64,000 nt of DNA from Knufia peltigerae (Eukaryota > Ascomycota > Eurotiomycetes > Chaetothyriales > Trichomeriaceae): contig JAPDRN010000075.1 in assembly GCA_030247855.1 (NCBI GenBank), forward strand, positions 1 through 64,000. The letters are read 5' to 3'. Below the pieces are notes generated by a model. It searched no databases, was not told the origin of the DNA, and worked only from the letters and a program-made list of their open reading frames with translations. Shown in pieces: positions 35,043-45,729 of this stretch; positions within the stretch are counted from its first letter, which is position 1, and the number at the start of each line of letters is the position of its first letter. The position numbers and the translations under genes are program-made.

Positions 35043-35846
35043 ATGCGACCACACCTCCCACTCTTCCTCAGCGCGCTTACGGTTCATGTCTTCCCCGCTC
35101 TCTCTCAGGCGCCGACATCGACCGTCGAGGTTGTTGCGACGACGATAACAAATTACTATACCTTGGCCGCACCGACGCGGCCTCTTTCGGCGCAGTACAC
35201 GAGCAGTCTCGACTTTCGCACTTCAATTCTCAACTCGACAAACTTCTACCGCTACGAACACTCAGCATCATACATATATTGGAACGAGACCCTGGCGGAG
35301 TATGCGCAAGATTATTCCAAGAAGTGCATCTGGGAACATTCGCATGGCGCGTACGGCGAGAACCTCGCCCGTGGATATACCAACGTCACCCAGGCCGTAC
35401 AGGCATGGGGTGACGAGCGTGCCGACTACGATTTCAGCAGTACCGACCCTACCGGCTTCACCGAGGAGACTGGGCATTTCACCCAGCTTGTGTGGAAGAG
35501 CACACAGTCGACCGGGTGCGGGTGGACGAATTGCAACGGCACCAACGGTCTAGACGGCGTCTTCCTGGTCTGCGAGTATTGGCCGGCCGGTAACATTGTG
35601 GGAGACAACAATTTGTACTTCAAGCAGAACGTCGCCGCCGAGAGAAGTGGAGGAGACGACGGGTACAATGAAGAAGCGGCCACGCAAGGGGCGACGGGCG
35701 GCACACCAAGTTCGACGGGCGCAAGTCCGACCTCGAGTGCGACGAGTGCCGGTGGACCTTCGAATGTCGAGGTCGGGGTAAGTAGAATGTTTGTCACGGT
35801 ATGCGTGACGATTGCCGCTGTTTTGTTTGGTTGGGCCATGTCATGA
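35043..35846 (+). CDS. Secreted CAP/PR-1-like protein, probably GPI-anchored
   Basis: Member of the CAP superfamily (yeast Pry proteins, plant PR-1), whose characterised fungal members bind sterols or fatty acids outside the cell. Single exon, 267 aa. An N-terminal signal peptide (residues ~1-21, LPLFLSALTVHVFPALS) is followed by a Thr-rich stretch and the CAP domain at ~60-195. Motifs are YIYWNETLAEYAQDY, IWEHSHGAYGENLARGY, GHFTQLVWKSTQSTGCGW (CAP1) and LVCEYWPAGNIVGDN (CAP2). Several N-glycosylation sequons are present. A Ser/Thr/Gly-rich tail and a terminal hydrophobic stretch (MFVTVCVTIAAVLFGWAMS) suggest GPI attachment at the wall or membrane. Related proteins are sometimes virulence-associated in other fungi; nothing here shows that role. 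Confidence 0.93.
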   Translation: MRPHLPLFLSALTVHVFPALSQAPTSTVEVVATTITNYYTLAAPTRPLSAQYTSSLDFRTSILNSTNFYRYEHSASYIYWNETLAEYAQDYSKKCIWEHSHGAYGENLARGYTNVTQAVQAWGDERADYDFSSTDPTGFTEETGHFTQLVWKSTQSTGCGWTNCNGTNGLDGVFLVCEYWPAGNIVGDNNLYFKQNVAAERSGGDDGYNEEAATQGATGGTPSSTGASPTSSATSAGGPSNVEVGVSRMFVTVCVTIAAVLFGWAMS

Positions 35847-36516
35847 GCGTTGCGTGAACACTGGTTGATGAATCTATGATCGATGGAGTATGAGCAACCT
35901 ACTTTTGCATAATACTTACTAAATATACGCGTCGTTGTTTGGTTTGACATTTTCTTTTGAGCGTTGCATATGCCTGTCGTATGGAGTATATGTTGCGATT
36001 TACGGACGGGATGATGAGTGGAGAACAAGAACAAATACCCTGCGAGCAACCTACCTATATAGAAGTTGGAAAGGGAAGCCATCACGGAATGTACAGGACG
36101 ATGGTTACCCAAAGAGACAAGCGATTGTACATACAGAAAGATACAAAGAGGAGGAGTGAAGAGTATGGACTCTTCAGACCGATTTAGCATTTACAGCGTC
36201 TATAATACAACATACCCTCATATATCCAACATTGCTAAACTACCTAGGTATGATTTATGACTCGGGTATAACAGTGATAACTTGACAGAATATGGGGTAT
36301 AGAAAAACAGATACGGAGTCACCGACGAGTTTGTCAACCTCTCCCTTCTTCCCCGGTCTCTCTCACTCACCAGCTCAATCTTCCTCTTCAGCCTCGTCAC
36401 AAACCTACAACTTGTACATCAATCGTACATACCTAATTTCACACTTCAACTCTCAGGGATTCTTCCTTCCCACATTGTGACTTGTTCTGTTCTTCCACCT
36501 CTTGTTACAAAACTCA
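35847..36516. other. Convergent 3' region of the CAP and oxidoreductase genes
   Basis: Two 3' ends meet here. There are AT-rich stretches near 35,910 and 36,200 and a pyrimidine-rich stretch from about 36,330. No coding potential was seen. Confidence 0.5.
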
Positions 36517-37407
36517 TCACTCTCGTCGTCCCTCTCTCCCCAGTCGTCTCAAAACGACGTTTCCCAAGATCCTCCCGTCTTCCCCGGACACCCCTTCCCC
36601 TCGGTACCCGTCGTCCTTTTCACTCAGGGCCATCTCCACCAATACCCTCCCCAACTCTTCCGTGGGACTCAACCAACTTTCCTTTCCCAGAACTCGAATC
36701 GGGGGGAGGAGACTCTTGAGCATGACGCTCTGAAAGGGAGACCGTTGGTCCCTCATGATCTTTTTCCATATCCAAGGTTGGTTGGTACCGTCCACCCCGG
36801 CAGGTCGGACGGAATAAACGCCCAACCTCCCCCTCAGACTCGGTGCCTTGGCCAGGTTTATCAATGCGGTCTCGGTCTCTCCCTTGACGCGACCGAACAG
36901 GGGAGTGAATCGTCCCGGTGTTTGTGTCGCACCTTCACCTGACACGTAGATGAATTTGAATTTTTGGGAGGAGAGGTCATTCCCTGCCTGGCCGCCGTCA
37001 CCACCATCGTCAGTGCTGGCGTTGATTCCTCCTCTGAGTCCAGCAAAAGCTTTTGCGGCGGCAATGGTATAGTCCTTTGTGACTTCCACATATTTTCCCT
37101 TGGGCACGTCATTCTGACTCACCCCTAGAGCCCATATACAAGCGTCGGCGCCACCGAGGCGATCCAGCAACTCGGAAGGGTAATTCCCAAAATCCTTGTG
37201 CTCGATGACCTCGATGGTCGTGTGTCTGTTGGCGCGGGGCGGCATCCCGGTCGGCGGAGGGTCCGACAACAACGAAATGTCCGGGTTTCGTGAAAGGATG
37301 CTGAGTCGAGTGATGCTCGGGGTCGCGCTGGCCGGTAAGGACAAGATGTGCGAGAGGACGGCCGAACCGACAAGGCCAGTTGCCCCTGTCAAGATGAGAT
37401 GGACCAT
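36517..37407 (-). CDS. NAD(P)-binding Rossmann-fold protein (HTATIP2/atypical SDR-like)
   Basis: Single exon, 296 aa. The N-terminus MVHLILTGATGLVGSAVLSH carries the glycine-rich nucleotide motif TGATGLVGS. ADACIWALGVSQNDV, YVEVTKDYTIAAAKAFAGL, FKFIYVSGEGATQTPGRFTP and FGRVKGETETALINL follow, the pattern of atypical short-chain dehydrogenases related to HTATIP2. The catalytic YxxxK of classical SDRs is not obvious, so it may be a reductase or a cofactor-binding regulator; the substrate is unknown. A Gly/Asp-rich loop (NASTDDGGDGGQAGND) is inserted before the fifth strand. The start codon directly follows a (GA)12 run in the leader. No membrane anchor is evident. Confidence 0.85.
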   Translation of the reverse strand: MVHLILTGATGLVGSAVLSHILSLPASATPSITRLSILSRNPDISLLSDPPPTGMPPRANRHTTIEVIEHKDFGNYPSELLDRLGGADACIWALGVSQNDVPKGKYVEVTKDYTIAAAKAFAGLRGGINASTDDGGDGGQAGNDLSSQKFKFIYVSGEGATQTPGRFTPLFGRVKGETETALINLAKAPSLRGRLGVYSVRPAGVDGTNQPWIWKKIMRDQRSPFQSVMLKSLLPPIRVLGKESWLSPTEELGRVLVEMALSEKDDGYRGEGVSGEDGRILGNVVLRRLGREGRRE

Positions 37408-37408
37408 T

Positions 37409-37432
37409 TCTCTCTCTCTCTCTCTCTCTCTC
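37409..37432. repeat. (TC)12 run adjoining the oxidoreductase start codon
   Basis: Twelve TC units on the plus strand, read as GA in the 5' leader of the minus-strand gene. It ends one base before the ATG. Confidence 0.95.
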
Positions 37433-38456
37433 CCTTTTGGCTTCGGATTCTTCCTTTCGATGCCCTCCGTAGGTAAGAACGCGCGTGTGAGATCTTCTTT
37501 TTGTTGTGCAAGGGACTACAAGAGCGACCAAATCGGGAGAAAAACACGACAATCTTTGGCGCCCCCAATCTTTCAAAGCTCAGAAATAAAACACGGAAGT
37601 CAAGGAGAAGAAAAGAGAAGAGAAGAAAAGAAGAACAAAATTTCTCACCAAGCCAACCTACAATCATATATACATATTCTCCGTCCGTATCCTTTTGTTG
37701 GCCTCGTCTTTCCTCGGCCCGTCAAAACGGATATTATGCTCGCTGCTGACCTTTAGAAAGGGACCAAGCTTGGTGCCACCGTCTTGTTCAAAAGCCCAAA
37801 AGAATACGGAGAACTCGTAGGGATTTGGCCCTAGCTCTAGGTAGGTACGGAGTACGGAGTCCTCCCTGACTGACTATGCACGTTGCTGACACACTTTCCG
37901 GAATACGGACAAGGTAAACTCCAGGAGACCCATGCTGCTGGTGGCCCCAAATCTAGGCTCCCATTCTACACACCAGACATCAACATTCAACATGCGAGAT
38001 GGGACGGTTATTACGCGCAAACACCTTCGTCTGAAAAAGGGATAAAGGAGCGAAGGAGAAGAAAAAGTAAATAAAAAGAGGCACAACAACATAGAGCCGT
38101 GAATTAAATATTTTCCCGTCTTCGCCCTCATCATATCTTGGATCTCGTAAAAGAAAGACTGGATCAAAATACAGGGATGGCCAGACTAGGTACAATCATG
38201 TCCCATGTTCACAACCAAAATTAAAATATATACAAGTTGCAAGTTTCGGGCTTCGAATAAAAAGAATGTGCTCTGTCCTGCTGTCTCTCCATTCAGCTGT
38301 TGCAACAGGACCGAACAAAATCGCCCTGTGACTTGACTGGTTCCCATAATCGCTTTTTCGTTGATCAAATAGCAAGTGGAGGAGGCAAATACCTTCCCTG
38401 TGCATTCATTCAGGACGCCTTCTTTGTACAGAGTCTGTACACGTCGTCAAACATCA
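37433..38456. other. Intergenic: oxidoreductase promoter and TBC gene 3' end
   Basis: About 1 kb between two minus-strand genes. It contains GTACGGAGTACGGAGT at 37845-37860 (one exact TACGGAGTA nonamer plus an overlapping near copy) and purine-rich stretches near 37,600 and 38,050. No gene was seen. Confidence 0.5.
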
Positions 38457-41303
38457 TCACTTGCCAGTATAATCAAGGGTACCGGCAAGGCGTATCTCTT
38501 CGACAAACTTTTCTTCATCTCCTAAAGTGTGCAAGTTCCAATGTCCGGACTTGGGCTCTCGGTTGAAGGGCCCCCATCCAAGCATCTCTTGAATGTTACG
38601 CCTTTTCAAGTCGATGTTGCCCCGAATATCAAACAATTGGGACTGGAGGCTTCCCAAAACCGCGACGGCAGCTCGAACAAGGGCGCGATCACCTTCGAAG
38701 ACCCAAATATCCCAAATGCGACAAAGTCTGTCAACGTCCAGCCCATTGGAAAATATGGTGCGAAACATGGGCTCAAAAATCTCTTCCCCACGGAAGCCCA
38801 AACCACCTTGCTCCATTGAACCAAAAAGATATTCGTGAAGACGAGGGAATTTGATCCCCAATGTCGAAATTGCGTGATTATAAGTTCGTCCAGTCGTGGT
38901 AATGTCGTTGGTTTGAAATCCCAGTGGTATCGGTCTGTTCAAACAATTCGCCAACAGAATAAAAGCATCTGCAGGAGTTGACAATTGTAGCAAAAGCAGC
39001 GCAGCAATTAGTTGAATCCCATAGATGTATCCCACATCGCTTCGATAGCATGCGTATGCTTCACAAACATCAACCAGATCTTGCCAGAGTGGAGCGTTCT
39101 TTTGGAAAAGTTTGAGCTCAGGGAATGCCGTCTCCGCGTCTCTTTCGATGTCAACGAACCAGCGTTCCATGCTCCGAGAAGCGCGGTCAAGTTGTTCGCT
39201 CGGCAGGTTCTTGATCTCTTTAGCTCGCTGCAAAGCCTTTTCGTAACTCTTCAACGTGAGCCCAAGAGGATTTCCTATCTTCCTCTGCCACACCTTACCA
39301 CGGATGTTGGGACTAATGCCGCGCCAAGAGAGATCATTAACTCGCTTGTCGATTGTCGCAAGATCCGTGCTTTCTTCGATATAATACTGCCAAATCCGAT
39401 TGAGCGATTCCTTCGTGTTATCCTTCGTGCACTGCTGAACCTGCAGCTTGGTGCGACGTTTCTTCTCGGCTTCAACTGATGCTGCCATCATTCGTTGATA
39501 TTCTCTCAAATGCCGTCGTTCTTCTTTTGGGTCCTTGGGTGGCAGCCACGAGGGCCTTGTTCGAGACAAAATGGACTCCTTCTCCTTGGACATTGGCATA
39601 AAATCCAAGGTACTTTTTTGAATTGGTGGCAACTGAATGCTAGAGCTTCGGGTCGATTTGTTATCTGCAAGACTTTCCAAGCTTTCCCGTGAAGAATTAT
39701 TGCGAAGGTTTTCAAGCCGTGCTTGCTGTTTCGTTTCGGCGTGATATTCGAGGGCTTCGGAGATGACTCGAGCCTCCTCGCTGAGACCTGCCATGGCAAG
39801 ATTCCAGGACTTTGTCCTTCCGTTGTTGCGGAGGTTGTTAGCCCTGCGTGGTGATGAAGGAGTGGAGGCCGGGGGATTCAAAGAACTTGAGCGTGAGACT
39901 GATTGTCTGTTCTTTGGAACAACCTGGGAATGCATAGTCGTACGAGGAGGTGATTCTGGAGCAGTTTTTGCATGATCCAAAGGAATAGGACGTGGACTCG
40001 AAGCTCGGAGGTCCCTTTCCGGACTTCCACGGAAGCTCGAGCGGTGTGATCTTTGGCCTGAGACATGCGGTGACACCGGGACATTCCAGAGACTCGCGTC
40101 GTCAGGCAACTCATCGTCCGAATCATTGCATTCTGCCTCCAGCTCCTTGACGGTCTTTCTCTGTGGTTGCCAAGAGGCACGTCTTGATGGCAGTCCTAGA
40201 CTTGATGCTGATGAACGGGGAAGGGGTCGCAGGCCACCGGCACTGAGAGCGGTGTTGGAGATATTGGCGAGCGCCCTCCTCTGTGGTGGTGAAGAGGATC
40301 TTGTCCGGTTGGAGGGTGGGAAGAAGTTCTCTGTGCTGGTGAAAGCGCGCTTCGTTGTCAACATCCTTGGCCCAATCGCCCTTGGAGTCGTAGACTCCTG
40401 CCTCCTATGAGATGTCAATTGCGTTTGCAGATGCGGAAGCGCATGTCGCTTGTCTCCCGACCCCGATTCTCTGGACTTCATCAATTCATGGTTCGATGCA
40501 AATGATTGTACGGAAATGTCTCTTGAATGGTAGCCTAGCGGAGAAGGACGCTTGTCATCTTCCAATCCAATCTCTTCAAAGTTAATTATCGAGTCAGATT
40601 CCAATTCGTCCGGATTCGACAATGTGGAAGAGTATGACGAGGATTTGGAGGAGCGGGAACCGGATAGGTCTGGTGGTGAACCTGGAATACTTGAGGTGAT
40701 TGTGGTCATATTCAGACCGTGAACATCGGACGAGAACGTTAACGAGCGGATTCCTTGTTGAGGGATCTCATTGAGAAAGTAGTTGCAGGATTGCCTTTGG
40801 AAGTGGTCGAGTGTTTCCGCCTGCGAATCTGGTAATTTAATTTCCGAACGAGTGTTGTTGCGTATGGAGCTATTATGGACGGTGGTCGTGCACGATGACA
40901 ATATTACATCTGCGTAGTTGTTGCTGGGAGTTTTCGAGGAAACGAACGTCGGTATGCGCCAAAGAACATGATCAATGTCGAGGACACCTTGTTGACCCAG
41001 GCCTGCCAACTCTGAGGAGGAAGCTTGAGGATCGTAGCCAAGATGCAAAGTTTCCAATGGTTCGACCCCTGGCGAAGGACTCGGGACGATTGGTGGAGTG
41101 GAGAACGATGGTGCTGACGCTTGACAGGACGCTAGCATTGAACCATGTCTGCAGCCATGCCGAGGGGAGGGCAGAGCTTCCGAGTCTAGGGGCTCCTCCA
41201 TGACCATTGACTGGCTGACATGTGCTGAGCCCAGTTCAAACTCTGGGAAACTTGGTGGCAGAGAGGGGGCTGGCAGGCTTCCCTTCCAGACCGTCGCCGG
41301 CAT
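38457..41303 (-). CDS. TBC-domain (Rab GTPase-activating-type) protein lacking both catalytic fingers
   Basis: Single exon, 948 aa from the first in-frame ATG. Residues 1-620 are disordered and Ser/Pro-rich with basic patches, followed by a coiled region (EERRHLREYQRMMAASVEAEKK). The TBC domain begins near residue 655 with DLSWRGISPNIRGKVWQRKIG and runs to the C-terminus through DVCEAYACYRSDVGYIYG, AFILLANCLNRPIPLGF and CRIWDIWVFEGDRALVRAAV. TBC proteins normally use an Arg in IxxDxxRT and a Gln in YxQ to stimulate Rab GTP hydrolysis. Here the equivalents read IERDAETAFP (Thr for Arg) and YIYG (Tyr for Gln). The fold is clear but conventional GAP activity is doubtful; it may act as a Rab-binding scaffold. 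Confidence 0.9.
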   Translation of the reverse strand: MPATVWKGSLPAPSLPPSFPEFELGSAHVSQSMVMEEPLDSEALPSPRHGCRHGSMLASCQASAPSFSTPPIVPSPSPGVEPLETLHLGYDPQASSSELAGLGQQGVLDIDHVLWRIPTFVSSKTPSNNYADVILSSCTTTVHNSSIRNNTRSEIKLPDSQAETLDHFQRQSCNYFLNEIPQQGIRSLTFSSDVHGLNMTTITSSIPGSPPDLSGSRSSKSSSYSSTLSNPDELESDSIINFEEIGLEDDKRPSPLGYHSRDISVQSFASNHELMKSRESGSGDKRHALPHLQTQLTSHRRQESTTPRAIGPRMLTTKRAFTSTENFFPPSNRTRSSSPPQRRALANISNTALSAGGLRPLPRSSASSLGLPSRRASWQPQRKTVKELEAECNDSDDELPDDASLWNVPVSPHVSGQRSHRSSFRGSPERDLRASSPRPIPLDHAKTAPESPPRTTMHSQVVPKNRQSVSRSSSLNPPASTPSSPRRANNLRNNGRTKSWNLAMAGLSEEARVISEALEYHAETKQQARLENLRNNSSRESLESLADNKSTRSSSIQLPPIQKSTLDFMPMSKEKESILSRTRPSWLPPKDPKEERRHLREYQRMMAASVEAEKKRRTKLQVQQCTKDNTKESLNRIWQYYIEESTDLATIDKRVNDLSWRGISPNIRGKVWQRKIGNPLGLTLKSYEKALQRAKEIKNLPSEQLDRASRSMERWFVDIERDAETAFPELKLFQKNAPLWQDLVDVCEAYACYRSDVGYIYGIQLIAALLLLQLSTPADAFILLANCLNRPIPLGFQTNDITTTGRTYNHAISTLGIKFPRLHEYLFGSMEQGGLGFRGEEIFEPMFRTIFSNGLDVDRLCRIWDIWVFEGDRALVRAAVAVLGSLQSQLFDIRGNIDLKRRNIQEMLGWGPFNREPKSGHWNLHTLGDEEKFVEEIRLAGTLDYTGK

Positions 41304-42304
41304 CGATTGGGGAGGTTTCAAGGATCGGACAACGCTTTCGGCTGGCGACCCACAGTATGTTCGTCAACGATTCTGCCAGCAGGTCGTCGTTGATGTAAGA
41401 ACGTGTGGTTCGATCTCTTTTTTATTTTCAGAAAAGACACTCGTGGAGACTCGACGTGATGTTATAGCGAGGAGGCCATGGGAGAGGCGTCAATGTCGGT
41501 TGGTGGTGGGTGCCGGTCACAGATTAGTTTCAGTTGATCGAAAGATATCGTCGGAGAGTCAACAGGGGTCCGGCCAGTAGATTCGTGATTTCGAAAAAGG
41601 GTAAGGGCGGCGCCCGTCAAGTCGGTCACGATGATTTTCTGACGCAGTGTGGGTGTTTCATGATAACAAAAACGAAAGAAGCTGTCCCAACGCAGAAATA
41701 CTACTCCGTATATGCCAGCAAAGGAGCGGTCAGGTTGTCTTTTTGTTTGGATTGTTTGGTATGTGTAGGAGAGAGAAGACGGAGTGCTGTCTATCGCAAG
41801 GAGGAGGCAGGGAATATCCTTGGTTTTAAACAAGGCAGGTGCACTCTGATCTTGGTCCGGAGTCCGTATTTGATGGCGCAATATGCACCATGATAAGAAA
41901 AAGCTGGGGATGGGGATGGCGATTGATGGGTTGGTGATGGTGTTTTGGTGGCTGGTGGTGGCATCTGCACAGACGGGTATGCAAGGCGAAGCGGCACTCA
42001 CCTTGTTTTTTTTTAAATGAAGCCAGTCAAGATGCAAAGCCCGCGCTTCTAGGCGAATTCGATGGGCCAACGCACGAGATGCTGATGCTAAATGGATACA
42101 GCTGTCAACATTCCAAACTCGTGTGTTGTCATGGCCACTCTGGTGGCTCTAGATTTATATGGTCGTCATCACCACTATAGTAGTACTTTCGTACTATTGG
42201 CAAGTTGTTTGTTGTTAGTGATGTATAATTTTAACGTGCTTGTCTACACACGGCCGGCAATTTACCCTTGATACGGAATACGCACATCCCAACTATTCCC
42301 GACT
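41304..42304. other. Intergenic: TBC gene promoter and telomerase 3' end
   Basis: About 1 kb. It has one exact TACTCCGTA (41702-41710). A minus-strand open frame of about 200 codons (41462-42070) has low-complexity, family-less translation and is treated as chance. Confidence 0.5.
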
Positions 42305-45300
42305 TCAGTACGTGTAGCCATGGAATGTGCGTTTGTTTTCTTCAAGCAGTGTGCTCAGAACCTTCCTCTCGACCTTCATCTGGTCTTCTGTGCTTTCCCT
42401 TAATGATCGAAGCCATATCAAAACATCCTTGTATCGACTTTGTTTGCGCGAGAGCACACCCTCACATGCTGCAGCTGCAATCCAGCACATCTGTGCTCTG
42501 GTGATGTCTCGTTGGCAGTTATTCTTCACCCAGCAGATCTTCGTGCTGACGGTCACCAGTTCTTCGATCAGCGTTCTGACGAACATCTGGGAAGAGTGAA
42601 CCCCTCGTCCCATCCGGACTATATACTGATGCATTTTCATAGCCGTTTCAGTAAAATTTCCGAGGAGCGTCAATATGACCTGCTTTCGGCTGTTCAACGA
42701 CATGTCTAGTAGCATCGCGTGCATTTGCAGTTTCAATGAAGCCAGCACCTTCCTTCTCAATGTCGTACCAGGCCTGGAGCTGGTCTCAACGGTTAGTGTG
42801 TTGTTTACGTATGCATCTGTTTTTTCTCGATGTTTTTGGAGCTCCAATGTCTTCGTGTCAATGCCCATTCCACAGTATGGGAAAAACCTCTCGCCAGAAA
42901 GGCGCGGGATCTTGTGTCCATTGATGGATACATCAAAGTTGACAAGCGATTTCTCTGCGTTGACCACGATGCCATATTTCTTGTTTCCGCCGGACATGAC
43001 TTCAAGGAAGCGTTTTGCTATCTGCGCGTCGCTTGTTATCAAGAGAAAGTCATCGATCAGCCGGAGCAGCATGGAAGAATCTGCCTTCAAGAAGCCCAAC
43101 TCGTCTCGCTCAAATGCGCCGAAGAAGTAGCTACAGAGGAGGCTGCTCAACACTGAACCCTGAGGAATTCCTTTTATTTGTCTCATGTGTTTTTTGCCCA
43201 TTTTCACAATGTTATCTCCGACATGCTCATAGAGAAGTTTCAGCATTGCCGACTTTGAAACCAGTCGCTGGTTGCCAGTGTCTGCAAAAACCACTTTGCG
43301 CTTCCTGTCTGCAACGGCGTTCGCAGCCAACTCTGAAAACACCGCTGTGTCATCTGCCGATCGAGCTGATCCAATATATCGTCGTCGTAAGGAGTTGCAG
43401 TCGTTCTTCCCTATTCCATCCAAGCACTTTATCTCCGTATGCCGAGTTGTTCGATATAAGGGATTGGACAAGACTCGTCTAGCAATAACCAGCAGCTGGT
43501 CTTGTGGAATGCTATCAAAGCAAGACTGGATGTCAACCTTGACAAAGAACAATGGCGATCCTTGCGAGTTGGCATTTTGGAACTTGGATATCCTGCTGTG
43601 CAAGTCCGCGACAGAAAACATCGCTGACCCTAGTGGTGCTGGATCTTGACCACGTTCGTAATTGAGCACACTGAACAATGGACTGAGCTGGGTGTTGATG
43701 CTAGTTCCCAATATCCTTCGGCCAGACACTATCTTCCACTGCCGGCGTCGGAGGTTGGTGATTGGTCTCGCTCCATGGTCTTTGGGCAGTAAGCGTATAT
43801 GACTATATCCCAAAGTTCGACCTTGTAATTTCTGACGAGCTTGGTGAGGTTTGATATTCGAATACATGCTCACCTTGAGCCCAGTGAGGCTGGGCTCCGA
43901 AAGCTTACGCCACGCGTCTTGTCGGAAGTAGAACAATCGATTACGATGTGCAGAGCTTTCGGTGACGTAGAAGTTTGCTCGAATGAGTGGGATTAGCAGA
44001 GAGTCAAAGACGTAGTAGATGAATTCGTAAAGCAGCTCAAGTCGTTTCGAATGATCAGACTTGGACAATCTCGATCCTTCTTTACCAGGTGGACAAAGCC
44101 ATGGGATGGACTTGACACGGAGCCCTTGGACGACTTTGTGCAGGGTCATGCTCTCAAAGCGGCGCATCTGCACGAATTCATCTACGCGCATCATGATATT
44201 TTGGTGATTCCGACGGCCATCGGCGCCGATTCCGAAGGCATCCCTGGGAAGGAGATGTGTTATGGTCGTCCGGCAAAATGCGGAGACTCTCGAAGGGTGT
44301 GTTGAATACGGTAGGAACGAGTTTCCACTGTCATTAGTGACAGTGGTTGGGAGCGAGGATCCCGTTATCGAGGAAAAAGCATGAACCTGCGTCACGAACG
44401 GCTCTGAGCTAGAAATATGCTGTTCGAGACCATACCCCGTCGATGCTTGGTCCGACGAACCACCAAGAGAACAATAATGCCGCAATAGCTGAGTGTATGA
44501 ACATCTGTGGTGATTATGCTGGATCTTCTTCACCAGCTCCAGAGTCTTGCCGCGGAGTCGACGCGGTAATCTTGTAGGAGCCCGGCTGCATAGGCCTCTG
44601 ATTTCTTGCTCTCGGATAGTATAGTCTTTAAATTGCTGAGCAGTCTCTGTAAGATCTGTGGTAGAGGTGAAAACATTGTGTAGTCCGAATTGTCTCGGAA
44701 AAATGTATTTGGCAACATGGGCACCGTGACTGTATTGTGTAGAGTGAGAGCATCGTTCCAACACATGCGTGTGATGCAAGCCAAATTTTATTTTCCCGGC
44801 CTTGTTTACTGAGGATTTTGCATACAGGATTCGGTTTCTGACAAATCGGATATCAGCAGTACCACGGCTAACATTCTCATCTTGTATGGCTGAAGGCTTT
44901 GGGCTTCTCGATGGTGCCCGTATTTGTTTCAATTCAGATAAGGGAGTTCCACTGAGTTGGTAATAGTTGCCATTGCCTCCCGAAAGCTTTGTGAAGATGC
45001 CACAATCAAGTAATAAAGTCGAAATGATGGCTTCGGCATCGTTTCCCAGCAATGTTAGGATATTCGTCCATGGGCTTGATGTCAAAACACTGATGCTGTC
45101 GTTGGGATGATGCCGAACTATGCCCGGCAGAACGCCTCTGTTCTCTGGTTCGACGGATTCTGCTAGGGCTGAAGCTCTTTGAAGACCATGGCATAGGATG
45201 TGGCGTGGGCGAAGTCCTCTGAAGGTTCCCCGAAACAAGGACCAAACCACAAAGTCGACAATCTAGGTGGTCTCATTAGTCTTCATGCTAGGGATAACGC

Positions 45301-45729
45301 ACGATTTGAACGGCAATCTACCTCGTTCATGCAACATCGTTGTGTATGGATGTTGGTCCCACTGGTGGCCCGCTGTTGACTCTGCGTAAATGTGATAAAG
45401 TCGACTTTGCGCGACTCTTTAATCGAGATGGATGGTTCTTTCAGAATGCCAACAAGGCATGTATCAAGAATGGAACCAGCATTGTCCTCGGCAAATGCAG
45501 AGAGAGTCCGCCGTCTGACGCGAGAAGTTGGTGGTAGCTGTGCTAATAAAAACACTCGTAAGGTACAAACCCTGGAATAAAAAGAAGAGAGTACACCATG
45601 ATGGATTACTGGCGAAGACCGGGATCGAGCCAATGCTTCATTACCGAAGGTCGGTCTTTCATTCGCTGTTTTCGGAATTTTGAGAGGGCGGCTGGATGCA
45701 TTGTCAGCCCATCTGCGCTTTCTCGCCAT
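42305..45729 (-). CDS. Telomerase reverse transcriptase catalytic subunit (TERT)
   Basis: Extends chromosome ends by copying the telomerase RNA. Exons 45729-45322 and 45262-42305 (59-bp intron) give 1121 aa. The N-terminal exon has VLSSFYSRVCTLRVFLLAQLP and the splice restores RCCMNEIVDFVVWSLFRGTF. The RNA-binding region includes IPWLCPP and the T motif FYVTESSAHRN. Reverse-transcriptase motifs are all present: 1 (SHIRLLPKDHGARPITNLRR, running into 2), A (FFVKVDIQSCFDSIP, Asp713), B' (IKGIPQGSVLSSLLCSYFFG), C (RLIDDFLLIT, Asp873 and Asp874) and D (VNAEKSLVNF). The catalytic aspartates are intact and no break is visible. It is divergent from the DH-BAR gene. Retroelement origin was considered and excluded: the T motif, N-terminal domain and absence of integrase or endonuclease fit TERT. 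Confidence 0.97.

Noticed and set aside
41462..42070. Minus-strand open frame of 202 codons upstream of the TBC gene
   Set aside because: No family resemblance, irregular composition, and it lies in the probable TBC gene promoter.
45600..45660. tRNA-like T-arm sequence
   Set aside because: No cloverleaf could be formed and it lies within the TERT first exon.
42305..45729. Retrotransposon reverse transcriptase
   Set aside because: The T motif, telomerase N-terminal domain and lack of integrase, endonuclease or repeats identify TERT.
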